From Fibrobacteria bacterium (GTDB lineage Bacteria > Fibrobacterota > Fibrobacteria > UBA5070), in NCBI GenBank assembly GCA_020633825.1, contig JACKCV010000003.1:434001-498000 (forward strand): 64,000 nucleotides of DNA. Direction: 5' to 3'. Under the pieces are notes generated by a model, which was not told where the DNA came from, ran no database searches, and was given only the letters and a program-made list of their open reading frames with translations. The translations under genes and the position numbers were made by a program. Positions within the stretch are counted from its first letter, which is position 1, and every line of letters starts with the position of its first letter. This document shows, piece by piece, positions 8,450 to 17,360 of this stretch.

Positions 8450-9697
8450 ATGAACCGACCCATCGCCTTCGCAGGCTTCCTCGCCCTGGCGGGCATCGCC
8501 CCATCGTGGACCTGTCCGATCACCGTGTCCACCACCCCCGCGGGGATCGAGGTGGCCCTCGACACGCTGCCACCCCGCGCGACCCCGTGGTCGTCGGAGG
8601 TGGCCCCGGGCTCCCACGGCCTGTCGCTGCGCTCCTCCGGCTGGATCGCGCTCGACACCACGGTCGATTGCCTCGACCAGCCCCTGTTCGTCGAGCTCGT
8701 CCCGGCGCGCACCGCCGATTGGACGGATTCCGTCAAGAAGGCCAGGAAGGATTCCCTGTCCCTGGCCCGCCGGGAGTACGCGCGACGCACCCTCTCGCAG
8801 GCGGGATCGGACCTCCCCGCCGCCCTGGAGAAGCTGGGGCAGTCGGTCAAACTCGATTCCGGAACCACCGCGACCTTGGCGGTGCTCCCCTTCCAGCCCA
8901 TCGGCTCGGCCACCCCGGAGGCGGCATCGGTGGCCTCCGAGACCGCGGTGCTGCATCTCTCCCAGGACGCGCGCTGGACCCTGGTGGAACGCGAACGCTT
9001 CCAGAGCGTGCTCCAGGAACAGGCCCTGTGGGGATCCGGAGCGACCACCTCCGAGCTGGAGATCGGACGCGCCCTGGAGGCGCGCTACCTGCTGTCGGGC
9101 ACCGTGGCCGTGGACGGATTGCGCCGCCTGGTGGCCCTGCGCCTGCTCGACGCCACCACCGGACGCATCGTGGCCACGTCGGCCGCACGTGTCGACGGCC
9201 CCGAGATGGACGCCGCCCTGTCCACCGCCCTGGGCGAAAAGCTCGGCGTGTCCGGAGCGATCTTCCGTTCGATCTCGGTCCCGGGATGGGGCCAATTCTG
9301 GACCGACCATCCCGTGCGCGGTTCCTTCTGGATGCTCTCCTCCGCGGGGTTGGCCGGAGCCCTGGCGTGGTCGGTGCTCGACTGGGCCGAGAAGGACAAC
9401 ACCTCGGAGGACTTCAAGAATCGCGACGCGACCACCTTCCGAGACGGGGAAAGTCCCGAATCGTGGCTGCGGCGCGCCAACCAGGCCATCGACGCGCGCA
9501 ACAACGCCTCGCGGCGCAATCTCCTGCTGGGCTCGGCCCTGGCGGGAACCTGGCTGCTCAACGTCGCCGACGCGGCCTGGTGCGGACACGCCTCGGCGCG
9601 CGCCACGCGGCAGCGCTACTTCGCCGTGTCCCCCCGGATCGAACCCGACGCCCTGGGACTCCGACTTTCCCTCTCGCTGGGAGGATCGCACCCATGA
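8450..9697 (+). CDS. Secreted CsgG/FlgO-like protein with C-terminal membrane segments
   Basis: A 415-residue protein. The ATG at 8450 follows GGAGGA and opens a signal peptide (MNRPIAFAGFLALAGIAPSW). Residues about 140-270 read as a CsgG/FlgO/LpoB-type fold: 'LAVLPFQPIG', 'WTLVERERFQSVLQEQAL', 'ARYLLSGTVAV', 'LRLLDATTGRIVATS'. The C-terminal third has 'SVPGWGQFWTDHPVRG' and two hydrophobic stretches, similar to small membrane domains that follow such folds. Its stop overlaps the next start (ATGA), so it and the beta-helix lipoprotein downstream are coupled; a role in assembling or exporting that surface protein is a reasonable inference, unproven. Confidence 0.7.
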   Translation: MNRPIAFAGFLALAGIAPSWTCPITVSTTPAGIEVALDTLPPRATPWSSEVAPGSHGLSLRSSGWIALDTTVDCLDQPLFVELVPARTADWTDSVKKARKDSLSLARREYARRTLSQAGSDLPAALEKLGQSVKLDSGTTATLAVLPFQPIGSATPEAASVASETAVLHLSQDARWTLVERERFQSVLQEQALWGSGATTSELEIGRALEARYLLSGTVAVDGLRRLVALRLLDATTGRIVATSAARVDGPEMDAALSTALGEKLGVSGAIFRSISVPGWGQFWTDHPVRGSFWMLSSAGLAGALAWSVLDWAEKDNTSEDFKNRDATTFRDGESPESWLRRANQAIDARNNASRRNLLLGSALAGTWLLNVADAAWCGHASARATRQRYFAVSPRIEPDALGLRLSLSLGGSHP

Positions 9698-12600
9698 ACA
9701 TCCCCTTCCGTTCCCTCGCGGCATGCGCCGCCCTCGCCGCTCTCTCCTCCTGCGACCGCGACTCCAAGGTCTTCGACGAATCCGACCTCGCCACGGAGCG
9801 CTCCGTGGTCGCGGGCCGGGTGACGGGTCTGGCGGATTCCGGCATCTCCGGCGTGGTGGTGACCGCGCAGGCCGTCGACGACAAGGGCCGCGTGCTCCCC
9901 GACATCCCCGCCCAGACCACCCTCTCGGGGGCCGAAGGCCGCTACACCCTGGAACTCCGCCCCGGGCCGCGGTGGAAGGTCTCCTGGTCGTCTCCCGACT
10001 ACAAGACCTCCGACGAAGGGCGCACCTTCAAACTGGGCCTGCACCAGACCCTCAACCTTCCCGATCCCGACCGGCTCACCTACCGCTACGGCTGGGTCTC
10101 GGGCCGCACCCTCCCCGGTGCCATGGTGGCCGTCGAGGGACAGGACATGACTTCGCAGGCCGACGCATCGGGCGATTTCCGCCTGGAGTGCGTGGTCCCG
10201 GGGGCCGTCGAGGTGGTGGGATTGGTGCGCGGCAAAGGCTACTGGCGCGTCCCCTCCAAGGTCTCGGCGGAATCGACCACCACCATCAAGGCCGCCGCCC
10301 AGGTGGCGACCTGGAACCCCACCTCGCGCCTGGAAGGTTTCCTGGTCAACAAGGACGGAACGCCCCAGAACGGCGTGGTCCTCTCCGCGCTGGGCGGTCT
10401 CGTTTCCGACACCACCGACATCCAGGGGCGATTCCTCCTGCAGGATCTTCCGGCCAACGGGCGCGTGAGCGTGGTGGTGGACCGGGGCCTGGGTGACAAA
10501 TCCCGTCTGACGCTTCCGACCGCCCCGGCCGACAGCACCTGGGATCTCGGCTCCCTCCCCCTGGGAGGCACCGGGAACGGTCCCGGGGTGCGCATCCATT
10601 CCTCCGTGGTGGTGGGCGACTCCGGCGACGTGGTCGCCGTCCCCCTGCTGTGGGACCTCCTGGACACCGCCCGCAAGGTCCTCGGATTCGCCTGGGACAC
10701 AACCGGCTCGGGCCAACCTTCGCTGGCCGTGCGCACCTGGGGACCGCGCCTGGCCGCCCTGCGCATCGGCGGCGTCCACCGCACCCTCTCCGCCTGGGTG
10801 ACCATCGCCTCTCCCCGCGCCGACGGAGGGTTCGACACCTCGTGGTCGGACGAAGCCCGCATCTCCGTGCTGGTGCGCCCCCGCACCCGAAGCGTCGATA
10901 CCACCGCGCGACCGCTCTTCTCCCTCGATCCCGAACAGACCTGGGACGCCCCCTTGAAGCTCGGCCTCACCTCGGGCACCACCGGAGCCTCGATCTTCTG
11001 GTCGGACGATTCCACGAGATGGAACGCCTGGGATCCCGAAGATTCGATCGTGCTGCACGCCACCACCACCCTGTGGACCTTCAGCCGCCTGCGCGGACAG
11101 GAGGATTCGCGCATCCAGCGCACCACTTTCCAAGTGCGCCCCTCCGCCTCGGCCGAATCGCTGCAGACCAAGATCCAGGGCACCGTGCAACTTCCCCGCT
11201 CCTCCTGGTACAAGGCGTGGTCGTGCCCGGAAATCGATCCGGGGGCCACCTTGCTCCTGGACACGGGCGCCACTCTGGAAATCCCCTCCGGTTGCGATCT
11301 GACCATCGACGAGGAAGCCACGCTGGAACTGCGTCCCCGGTCGCGCCTGGTGATGGGGTCGGGGGCCTCGATCACCGTCGGCCACGGCACCGTGGGACAG
11401 ATTTTGGTGAAGGGCACCGCGACCGCGCGCGCTTCCATCGTGTCGAAGGATTCCGCCAATCCCATGGGCTACGTCGACGGGGCCGCGATCCTGCTCAAGG
11501 AGAACAGCGGTGGCTCGAGGATCGCCGGTCTGGACCTCCTGGGAGCCCGGATGGACGGCATCCTCCTCTACGACGCGGAAGCCGACATCGTCGACAGCCG
11601 CATCCGCTCCTGCCGCGGCGCGGGCATCGTGCTGGAAGGCTCGAGCCGTCCCTCCTCCGCCGCCGGCTTCTCCAACGACTCCATCTCCCAGTGCCGCTGG
11701 AGCGTGCGTGCCTCCCCGCGAGCCTTGGGCCGCATCGCGAGCAACCCCGGGTTCTCCGACACCCTCCGGGTGGACAATCCCGCCCCGGTGACGGGCAACG
11801 CGACGTGGGTCGCCCAATCCCTCCCGATCCGCGTGGATGTGACCCTCCACATCCAGAACAACGCCTCCCTCTCGCTGGCGGCGGGGGTTGAACTCCGCAT
11901 GGCCAACGGCACCTACTTCGAAGTGGGATACACTTCGGCCGGCACACTGATCACCACGGGAACACTGGCCAAACCCGTGCGCATCGTCCCCCAGTTGGCC
12001 GATCTCGGATGGGGCTGGGACAAGGGAAGCTCCGAAGGGTTCGGCATCGGATTCAAGGAGTCGAGCACCTCCAGCCGTCTGGAGGGCCTGGTCCTTACCG
12101 GAAGCGTGGCCAACGGCATCCTGGTGCGCGGCTCCACGGTGGGCCTGGCCAATCTACGGATCGACTCGAACGCACTGTCGGCCCTCCGATTCGACCAGGG
12201 AGGCCGTCCCGACTCCACCTCGCAGGCGACCATCCTGGCCTCGGGGAATCGCTGGTCGATCGAGCTGGAACCTTCCGCCCTCGGGATCCTCCCCACACTC
12301 CCCGGACTGAAGGATTCCCTGCATCTGATCTCCGGAAACGAAGTGTCGGGGATCGCCTATTGGAAGCGCCAACCCGTCCCCGTCCACGTGTCCACGGGGA
12401 TCGAGGTGCGCAACAACAGTCAATTGGTGATCGAAGCCGGCAGCCATCTGGTATTCGAGCCGGGCACCTACCTGGAGGTCGGCTACGGATCCCCCGGGGG
12501 CCTGGTGGTTTCGGGCACCACCCTGGCTCCGGTCCAGTTCTCCCCCCTGTATCCCACCACCGGGTGGGGCTTCGGCCCCTCCTCCGTGGATGGATTCAGC

Positions 12601-12834
12601 CTCAAGTTCGCCGATGCCACCACCACGGCGGAGATCTCCCACCTGATCCTGGACGGCGCCGCCGCCAACGGCATCGTCTTCGAAAGCACTCCCCCACGCT
12701 TCGGACTGCTCGATTCGGTGGAAGTGACCCAGGTGGCCCTGCCTCCCGTCAATACCGCCCTCCTGCACTGGTACAACACCACCGGTCCGCAACTGGCCGG
12801 AACCACCTCGCTGCTCACCCCCTTGATCGACTGA
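9694..12834 (+). CDS. Large lipoprotein with carboxypeptidase-regulatory-like and right-handed beta-helix regions
   Basis: A 1046-residue surface protein. The signal peptide ends in a lipobox (LAALSSC, Cys near residue 18). Residues about 30-300 hold several small Ig-like/carboxypeptidase-regulatory modules ('VVAGRVTGLADSGISGVVV', 'TDIQGRFLLQDLP'). From about 480 on, long repeats of about 190 residues recur, each with 'GT.FEVGY.S.G.L...GT...PV...P', then 'W.....S.GF...F', then 'GL.L.GA.A.GI...', the layout of a right-handed parallel beta-helix. It overlaps the CsgG/FlgO-like gene by 4 nt. Binding of polysaccharide or cell-surface anchoring is plausible; no catalytic residues can be assigned. 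It converges on the chemotaxis gene. Confidence 0.75.
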   Translation: MNIPFRSLAACAALAALSSCDRDSKVFDESDLATERSVVAGRVTGLADSGISGVVVTAQAVDDKGRVLPDIPAQTTLSGAEGRYTLELRPGPRWKVSWSSPDYKTSDEGRTFKLGLHQTLNLPDPDRLTYRYGWVSGRTLPGAMVAVEGQDMTSQADASGDFRLECVVPGAVEVVGLVRGKGYWRVPSKVSAESTTTIKAAAQVATWNPTSRLEGFLVNKDGTPQNGVVLSALGGLVSDTTDIQGRFLLQDLPANGRVSVVVDRGLGDKSRLTLPTAPADSTWDLGSLPLGGTGNGPGVRIHSSVVVGDSGDVVAVPLLWDLLDTARKVLGFAWDTTGSGQPSLAVRTWGPRLAALRIGGVHRTLSAWVTIASPRADGGFDTSWSDEARISVLVRPRTRSVDTTARPLFSLDPEQTWDAPLKLGLTSGTTGASIFWSDDSTRWNAWDPEDSIVLHATTTLWTFSRLRGQEDSRIQRTTFQVRPSASAESLQTKIQGTVQLPRSSWYKAWSCPEIDPGATLLLDTGATLEIPSGCDLTIDEEATLELRPRSRLVMGSGASITVGHGTVGQILVKGTATARASIVSKDSANPMGYVDGAAILLKENSGGSRIAGLDLLGARMDGILLYDAEADIVDSRIRSCRGAGIVLEGSSRPSSAAGFSNDSISQCRWSVRASPRALGRIASNPGFSDTLRVDNPAPVTGNATWVAQSLPIRVDVTLHIQNNASLSLAAGVELRMANGTYFEVGYTSAGTLITTGTLAKPVRIVPQLADLGWGWDKGSSEGFGIGFKESSTSSRLEGLVLTGSVANGILVRGSTVGLANLRIDSNALSALRFDQGGRPDSTSQATILASGNRWSIELEPSALGILPTLPGLKDSLHLISGNEVSGIAYWKRQPVPVHVSTGIEVRNNSQLVIEAGSHLVFEPGTYLEVGYGSPGGLVVSGTTLAPVQFSPLYPTTGWGFGPSSVDGFSLKFADATTTAEISHLILDGAAANGIVFESTPPRFGLLDSVEVTQVALPPVNTALLHWYNTTGPQLAGTTSLLTPLID

Positions 12835-12930
12835 CGCACCCTGCGGGAATGCCAAATCCCTTCTGTCGATCCCCGGGACCGGGGAATTCGACCGAAGGGG
12901 GAGAGGGCGTTTCCGGCAATGCCCCAGGGA

Positions 12931-14637
12931 TCAGATCTGGAAGGATTTCGACAAGGCTTCCAATCCGGAAACGGCACGACTCAAGCGCTCCACGGCTCCT
13001 CGAACCTCCTGGGCACTGCGCGAGCTGTTGTCCGCGACAGCGGAAAGCCCCGCCGCGTCCTGAGCGATGGCGCGGGCCCTTTCGGCTCCTTCGGCGACTC
13101 CACGAACCGTTTCGGAAGTGGATGCCTGCTGCTGCTCCACCGCCGCGGCGATGGACTCGCTGGCGGAGACGATCTCCCCCACCTTGGTGCGGATCTCCTT
13201 GAGGGCCAAACCCGCCTCCGACATGTCCTTGCGGATGTTCTCCACGTTCTCGGCGATCTTTCCGGTGGCATCCGTGGTACGGGAAGCCAACTCCTTCACT
13301 TCGCCGGCCACCACCGCGAATCCCTTCCCGGCTTCGCCCGCACGTGCGGCTTCGATGGTCGCATTCAGCGCCAGGAGTCGAGTCTGGTCGGAAATCTCCT
13401 GGATCACCGACACCACCTTGCCGATTTCGGCCCCCGAGGTTTCCAGCCCTTTCACGATGGCATCGGTGCGCTCAAGATCCTTGGATGTGGCGGTGGCTCG
13501 CATGGAGGCTTGGGCCTCACCCTGGCTGATCTCGCGGATGCTCGCCGACATCTCCTCGGCGACCGCGGCCAGAGATTGGGTTTGACCTTGCACCGCCTCC
13601 GCTTCCTGGGTGAGGGACCGGGAGCGCTCCGCGACTTCCTTCCCCATGCGATCCAACTCGTCGGTGATCTCCTGCATCTCCCCGCTCGCGCGCGCGACCT
13701 GCGCGGACTCGGCTTGGATCCCCCCCGCCGTCTGCACCAGCGAAAGCCTCATGGACTCCATCCCCTGCCCGAGTGTGTCGGCGGTGGAGATTGGTTCGAC
13801 CGGCTGGGACAATACGCCCTTTCCCATGGATTCGGCCTGGGTGGAGCGGCGCCGCAACAGCTCGATGATCAACCGGAACGACAGGGCCATTTGTCCGATC
13901 TCGTCGGAGGACCGCACCTCGACCTGCACATCGGTGCGACCTTCGGCCACCCATCCGGCGCTCTGCGCGAGCCGACGCAGGGGGGGGACGATTTCCCGAC
14001 GCAGCCACCACCAACACCCGATAGCGATGCAGAGCTGGAACAGGAGGGACCCGATCAGGAGCCAAAGAATGCGACGATGCCCCACATCGTAGCTGTGACT
14101 TGCTTCCTGGTACTCCTGCATCAGACTCTCGGACAGCTTTTGCAATTGCACCGCCACCGTATCGACCTGCTGGTCGGCCAGCTCGTCCAAGTCGCGGGTC
14201 CCCCCCACTCCCGCTTCTCCGGTTTGCAGCTCGCGCAAGATGAGATCCACCAGGGTGGACAGGGAGTCGAATCCCTGGCGTGCTTGTGCAACCCAGAGGG
14301 ATTCGTCGGGAGTATCGGTCAAAAAACTGGCCGAGTCACACTGGAGCAATCCCATTTGGACAAATTCCTTCCAGTCTGCGATCGCATCGGGGGACGCCCC
14401 GTTGATCTGGAGGTCGGCGATCTTCCGATATCCTTCCGCGGGCATGCCAGCGATTCGTTGTGCCACGATGGCCTCGGCGGCCCGAAGGTCCATCTGCTCC
14501 TTCAAAAACTCCAAATGTGCCTGACTCCCCCAATTCAGCCATCCGCCAAATCCTGAAACCACCAGGAGGAGGGTGAAAGCGAAGCCCAACCGACGACCAA
14601 TGCTCCCTTCCCAGATTCTTCGGATTTTCAGTTCCAT
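12931..14637 (-). CDS. Methyl-accepting chemotaxis protein
   Basis: A 568-residue inner-membrane chemoreceptor. TM1 is near residues 15-35 (LGFAFTLLLVVSGFGGWL), then a periplasmic sensor of about 150 residues rich in helices, TM2 near 187-210 (ILWLLIGSLLFQLCIAIGC), a HAMP linker, and a cytoplasmic coiled coil. The signalling hairpin reads 'QTRLLALNATIEAARAGE' and 'GFAVVAGEVKELA' near 415-445. The start at 14637 is chosen because TM1 follows and a G-rich Shine-Dalgarno-like stretch precedes it; an in-frame start at 14892 would add about 85 unlikely residues. Ligand unknown. Confidence 0.9.
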   Translation of the reverse strand: MELKIRRIWEGSIGRRLGFAFTLLLVVSGFGGWLNWGSQAHLEFLKEQMDLRAAEAIVAQRIAGMPAEGYRKIADLQINGASPDAIADWKEFVQMGLLQCDSASFLTDTPDESLWVAQARQGFDSLSTLVDLILRELQTGEAGVGGTRDLDELADQQVDTVAVQLQKLSESLMQEYQEASHSYDVGHRRILWLLIGSLLFQLCIAIGCWWWLRREIVPPLRRLAQSAGWVAEGRTDVQVEVRSSDEIGQMALSFRLIIELLRRRSTQAESMGKGVLSQPVEPISTADTLGQGMESMRLSLVQTAGGIQAESAQVARASGEMQEITDELDRMGKEVAERSRSLTQEAEAVQGQTQSLAAVAEEMSASIREISQGEAQASMRATATSKDLERTDAIVKGLETSGAEIGKVVSVIQEISDQTRLLALNATIEAARAGEAGKGFAVVAGEVKELASRTTDATGKIAENVENIRKDMSEAGLALKEIRTKVGEIVSASESIAAAVEQQQASTSETVRGVAEGAERARAIAQDAAGLSAVADNSSRSAQEVRGAVERLSRAVSGLEALSKSFQI

Positions 14638-15364
14638 ACGCCACCCCCCCCATCGCTTGAACCAGTCCATCCGCCAGTATCCGATTTTCGGAGGGCAGGG
14701 TTCCATTTTCGAAGGAACCGAGCAGAACAAGAAACGATTCGCGCGTGATCCGGAAACACGGACTTCTGCTCCCACAGCCTCCATGGAAACGATGAAACGG
14801 CCCCCGATCAGCCCTGATGCGTCAGGAAAGAGATCGAGAGGAAACGCCCCGCCCCAGATGCGTATACTCGAGCGTCGAGACCAATCCCACAAGCTGCTCG
14901 CCCGCCCTCCTTTTCCAGACTGCCGGATCCACTTTGTGGGCAGAAACCGTCCGGGAGCGTTACCTTCTGCTTACACCCTTCCACCCCCCTCCTGGGATTC
15001 CCACGATGCCAGCCCCCCGACCATCGGCTTCGAGTCCTCCAGCTCTCCCGACCGAGGCCCCTTGGAGCGTCAGAACCGGTTTACCAGTTGCATCCCCAAG
15101 CGCCTCTCCCGGTCGCCGACCCCACGGCAGACTTGGACCAGTCCCCTTTGTGGATAACACGGAAATTCCCATGTTATCCACAAGCACGCCAGGAACCACC
15201 AAGGGCCTCCCTCCCACCAAACCGCAATTGCACATAACACGTGGTGGTCCGAGTTATCCACAAGCGCCACAGGGGCTCAACGAGGGGAATCGAGACCGGA
15301 CAGGGCGATCAAGGGGATTCAGAAGGTCAATCCCGCCAGTTATCCACAATGAGCATAAGAAGCT
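14638..15364. other. Non-coding spacer between chemotaxis gene and cassette array
   Basis: About 730 bp without a convincing gene on either strand. The left half should carry the minus-strand chemoreceptor promoter. A TATACT sequence occurs on the plus strand at 14862-14871 without a gene behind it. The right half holds four DnaA boxes. Composition changes from GC-rich to AT-rich exactly at the right end. Confidence 0.6.
15149..15348. other. Cluster of four perfect DnaA boxes (candidate oriC or DnaA-binding locus)
   Basis: TTATCCACA, the high-affinity DnaA 9-mer, occurs at 15149-15157 (minus strand), 15174-15182, 15254-15262 and 15340-15348 (plus strand). Four exact matches in 200 bp are very unlikely by chance in GC-rich DNA. 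The stretch is gene-free and abuts AT-rich DNA on the right. It could be oriC, a titration site, or a relic plasmid origin; dnaA, dnaN, gidA or parAB are not in the window. Confidence 0.6.
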
Positions 15365-15371
15365 GTTAGGC
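15365..15371 (+). other. Left-most integron core site GTTAGGC (attI-like or remnant attC end)
   Basis: GTTAGGC followed by cagaccctgcgggcg closely matches the right end of the first attC and its follow-on (gttaggcagaccctccgggcg at 17164). No matching GCCTAAC arm is found to its left, so it is either the attI insertion point or the right half of a decayed attC. It marks the left edge of the cassette array. Confidence 0.6.
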
Positions 15372-15414
15372 AGACCCTGCGGGCGCAATGAACACAAAAG
15401 TCAAGGAATAAATA

Positions 15415-16266
15415 ATGGAAATAAATGATTTCTTTAACAGCCTTACACCAGATGTAATTGCTGAAGTGAATCGCCTACAAATAGAAGCGCAAGAAAAAGA
15501 ATTCAACGAATTTATAGCGAATTTCAAAAACGATAGATGCTATTTATGTTCAAAAGAACTTGCAGATGTGGGAACATCTTTGTGCCTACACAACCTTCTT
15601 TTTCGAGCAAACCCCAAAAAGGGCATACTCGAACGGACATTTGAGAAGCACGGATTATTTCCAACGCTAACATATTTAGCTTGGGTAGCAAATAGCGAAG
15701 CGACGGGTATAAATATTCAAAAAAAGATTCACAATCTTGAAACAGGAAAGAAATTTGAGTGCTCATTCAAATGGCAAAATATCGTTTGGTCATTTTCTGT
15801 TGCAGAGAGTGATTTCCAAGGACACAGCGGAACTCAAACAGATTTCCCACATTTTCATGTTGAGATATTAATTAACGAGAAATTTAATACTCGATTTGGG
15901 CAGCTTCACCTTCGCCTTACTGATCAAGATATTTTCAACTTAAAGGCAATTGACTTTTTTAAAGATCGGAGTGTACTCTTTTCTGGTCACGCAGTTGATT
16001 CAGATGCTCTTGAAGAGTCATTTACTGCTTCTGGTGGATCTATCCTAGCTCCAGTTATTGATAACCAATCTCCTCATTATCATGTTGAATCAGTGATAAG
16101 AAAAGCGGATGGCTCATCAATTTCTCAAGCTGAACTCGATGAGCTAATATCGAGAAGCACCGAAAATCACAAATTGATTTTTGAATGCGCGAAGGAAAAA
16201 GGGTATTTAGTTCAATCCGCAATTAGCCCCACTGATGCAGTGCTAACTCTTCGAGAACGCAAGTAA
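15415..16266 (+). CDS. Cassette protein with CxxC motif, unknown function (first of a pair)
   Basis: A 283-residue AT-rich gene, first in cassette 1. AAGGA sits about 8 nt before the ATG. I do not recognise the family. Visible features: 'CYLCSKELADVGTSLCLH' near residues 42-60, a possible zinc site made of Cys and His; a His-rich 'DFPHFHVEI' near 140-150 and 'SPHYHVESV' near 222; no signal peptide or membrane segment. It sits 26 bp before a gene that also starts with a Cys-rich zinc motif, and both share one attC, so they probably move and act together. The pair could be a toxin/immunity or defence module (inference). Confidence 0.65.
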   Translation: MEINDFFNSLTPDVIAEVNRLQIEAQEKEFNEFIANFKNDRCYLCSKELADVGTSLCLHNLLFRANPKKGILERTFEKHGLFPTLTYLAWVANSEATGINIQKKIHNLETGKKFECSFKWQNIVWSFSVAESDFQGHSGTQTDFPHFHVEILINEKFNTRFGQLHLRLTDQDIFNLKAIDFFKDRSVLFSGHAVDSDALEESFTASGGSILAPVIDNQSPHYHVESVIRKADGSSISQAELDELISRSTENHKLIFECAKEKGYLVQSAISPTDAVLTLRERK

Positions 16267-16292
16267 TTTTTCTCGTATCAAAAGGAATGAGT

Positions 16293-17063
16293 ATGAAAAC
16301 TGGCGAATGCAAACTGTGCAAAGAAACAAAAGATCTCTGTGGATCTCATCTGATCCCGAAATTTGCATACAAACAGACGAATGATTCTATCAACAAAAGC
16401 GTGCCCGTAACTGTAAATGACGTTTTTCAAGCTGTCCAGAGCGGAATCAAAGAAGATATGCTCTGTAAAGAATGTGAATTAATCCTTTCAAAGAATGAAA
16501 ATATTCTAAAGTCATTTCTTGAAGATGTCCAAAGCGGTACCGGCACGAATATTGTTCGACACGACGAATTAATAGAAGTTTCGGGACATGATTTTGGCGC
16601 AATTAAATTGGCAATTTTGTCGATAATTTGGCGATTAAGCCATACCACAAGGAAGGAGTTTGTTAAAGCTTCACTTGGAACTTATCAGGAAAAGTGGAGA
16701 AAGATAATTCATGGGAATATCATCCAGAATCAATTCCAATTTGCAATAATGATTGACAAGCTGAAATTTCACGGAAACTTAGTTGACGAAATCATCATGA
16801 ACTTTGATGTTGGAAAGAATACTGAGAAAAATTATTACATCCAATCAGTATGCCTTCATGGTACGGTTTTTCAAGTTGCAATGAAGGAGGATATACGAGA
16901 ATGCTGGGGCGCAGAATTTATGCCTTTGTTTATGGGGACGGATAAGTGCGTAGTAATGATTAAAGATATGATTGAGTTCTTTAGCACCAACAAGAGCATC
17001 ATAAAGCGATATTTCGATGCTGATGTTGCTGAACAAATGAAAAAACTGAAACCAAAGAAATGA
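16293..17063 (+). CDS. HNH-like zinc-motif protein of a two-gene cassette
   Basis: A 256-residue protein. The N-terminus 'CKLCKETKDLCGSHLIPKFA' followed about 40 residues later by 'MLCKECELILSKNE' has the C-x2-C ... SH.IPK ... C-x2-C layout of a group of HNH/treble-clef-like proteins widespread in bacteria and mostly uncharacterised. The rest is helical without a known motif. The ATG at 16293 is preferred over 16287 because AAAGGA then has 6-nt spacing. A nuclease role is possible but the canonical HNH asparagine and second histidine are not clear. Confidence 0.65.
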   Translation: MKTGECKLCKETKDLCGSHLIPKFAYKQTNDSINKSVPVTVNDVFQAVQSGIKEDMLCKECELILSKNENILKSFLEDVQSGTGTNIVRHDELIEVSGHDFGAIKLAILSIIWRLSHTTRKEFVKASLGTYQEKWRKIIHGNIIQNQFQFAIMIDKLKFHGNLVDEIIMNFDVGKNTEKNYYIQSVCLHGTVFQVAMKEDIRECWGAEFMPLFMGTDKCVVMIKDMIEFFSTNKSIIKRYFDADVAEQMKKLKPKK

Positions 17064-17090
17064 CAATCCATTAAACAACAAATGAGATAT

Positions 17091-17170
17091 GCCTAACACG
17101 CCAATTCCACCTAGATCGCGCCTCGTTGTTATGCCGATGTGCGCGACTAGGTGAATATGGGGCGTTAGGC
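17091..17170 (+). other. attC site 1 (integron cassette recombination site)
   Basis: Eighty bp from GCCTAAC (17091-17097) to GTTAGGC (17164-17170). The inner arms pair imperfectly: ttccacctagatcgcgc against gcgcgactaggtgaa, with unpaired bases, as expected for a folded attC. It is almost identical to attC 2. It closes cassette 1. Confidence 0.9.
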
Positions 17171-17323
17171 AGACCCTCCGGGCGGGATTTTACTTCGTGA
17201 AATATTTAAAATCATTATTAATTAATCCGAATCAATAACGCCCTCATTATCAACTGATCCAGTATATTAACTGATTAAATATTGATAAAATTTTGATTTA
17301 TCGTTTTGATCTAAATTATCATG

Positions 17324-17353
17324 TTGACATGCAAGCAAGCACTTGCTTATATT
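17324..17353 (+). promoter_or_regulatory. Promoter of the TetR-fabV cassette with embedded palindromic operator
   Basis: The -35 TTGACA (17324-17329) and -10 TATATT (17348-17353) are 18 bp apart. Between them lies AAGCAAG-CA-CTTGCTT (17333-17348), a 7-bp-arm inverted repeat filling the spacer, the usual place for a TetR-family operator. The -10 ends 7 nt before the TetR ATG at 17361, so the message should be leaderless or nearly so. This suggests autorepression controlling both tetR and fabV. Confidence 0.75.
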
Positions 17354-17360
17354 TGAACCT

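Noticed and set aside
12858..12897. GC-rich hairpin between the beta-helix gene and the chemoreceptor gene
   Set aside because: Stem tcgatcccc/ggggaattcga is imperfect and has no T-tract on either strand, so I do not call it a terminator.
14573..15428. Overlapping plus-strand open frames of about 200 codons upstream of the array
   Set aside because: Pro/Arg/Ser-rich, no family likeness, no Shine-Dalgarno, overlapping the chemoreceptor start and DnaA boxes.
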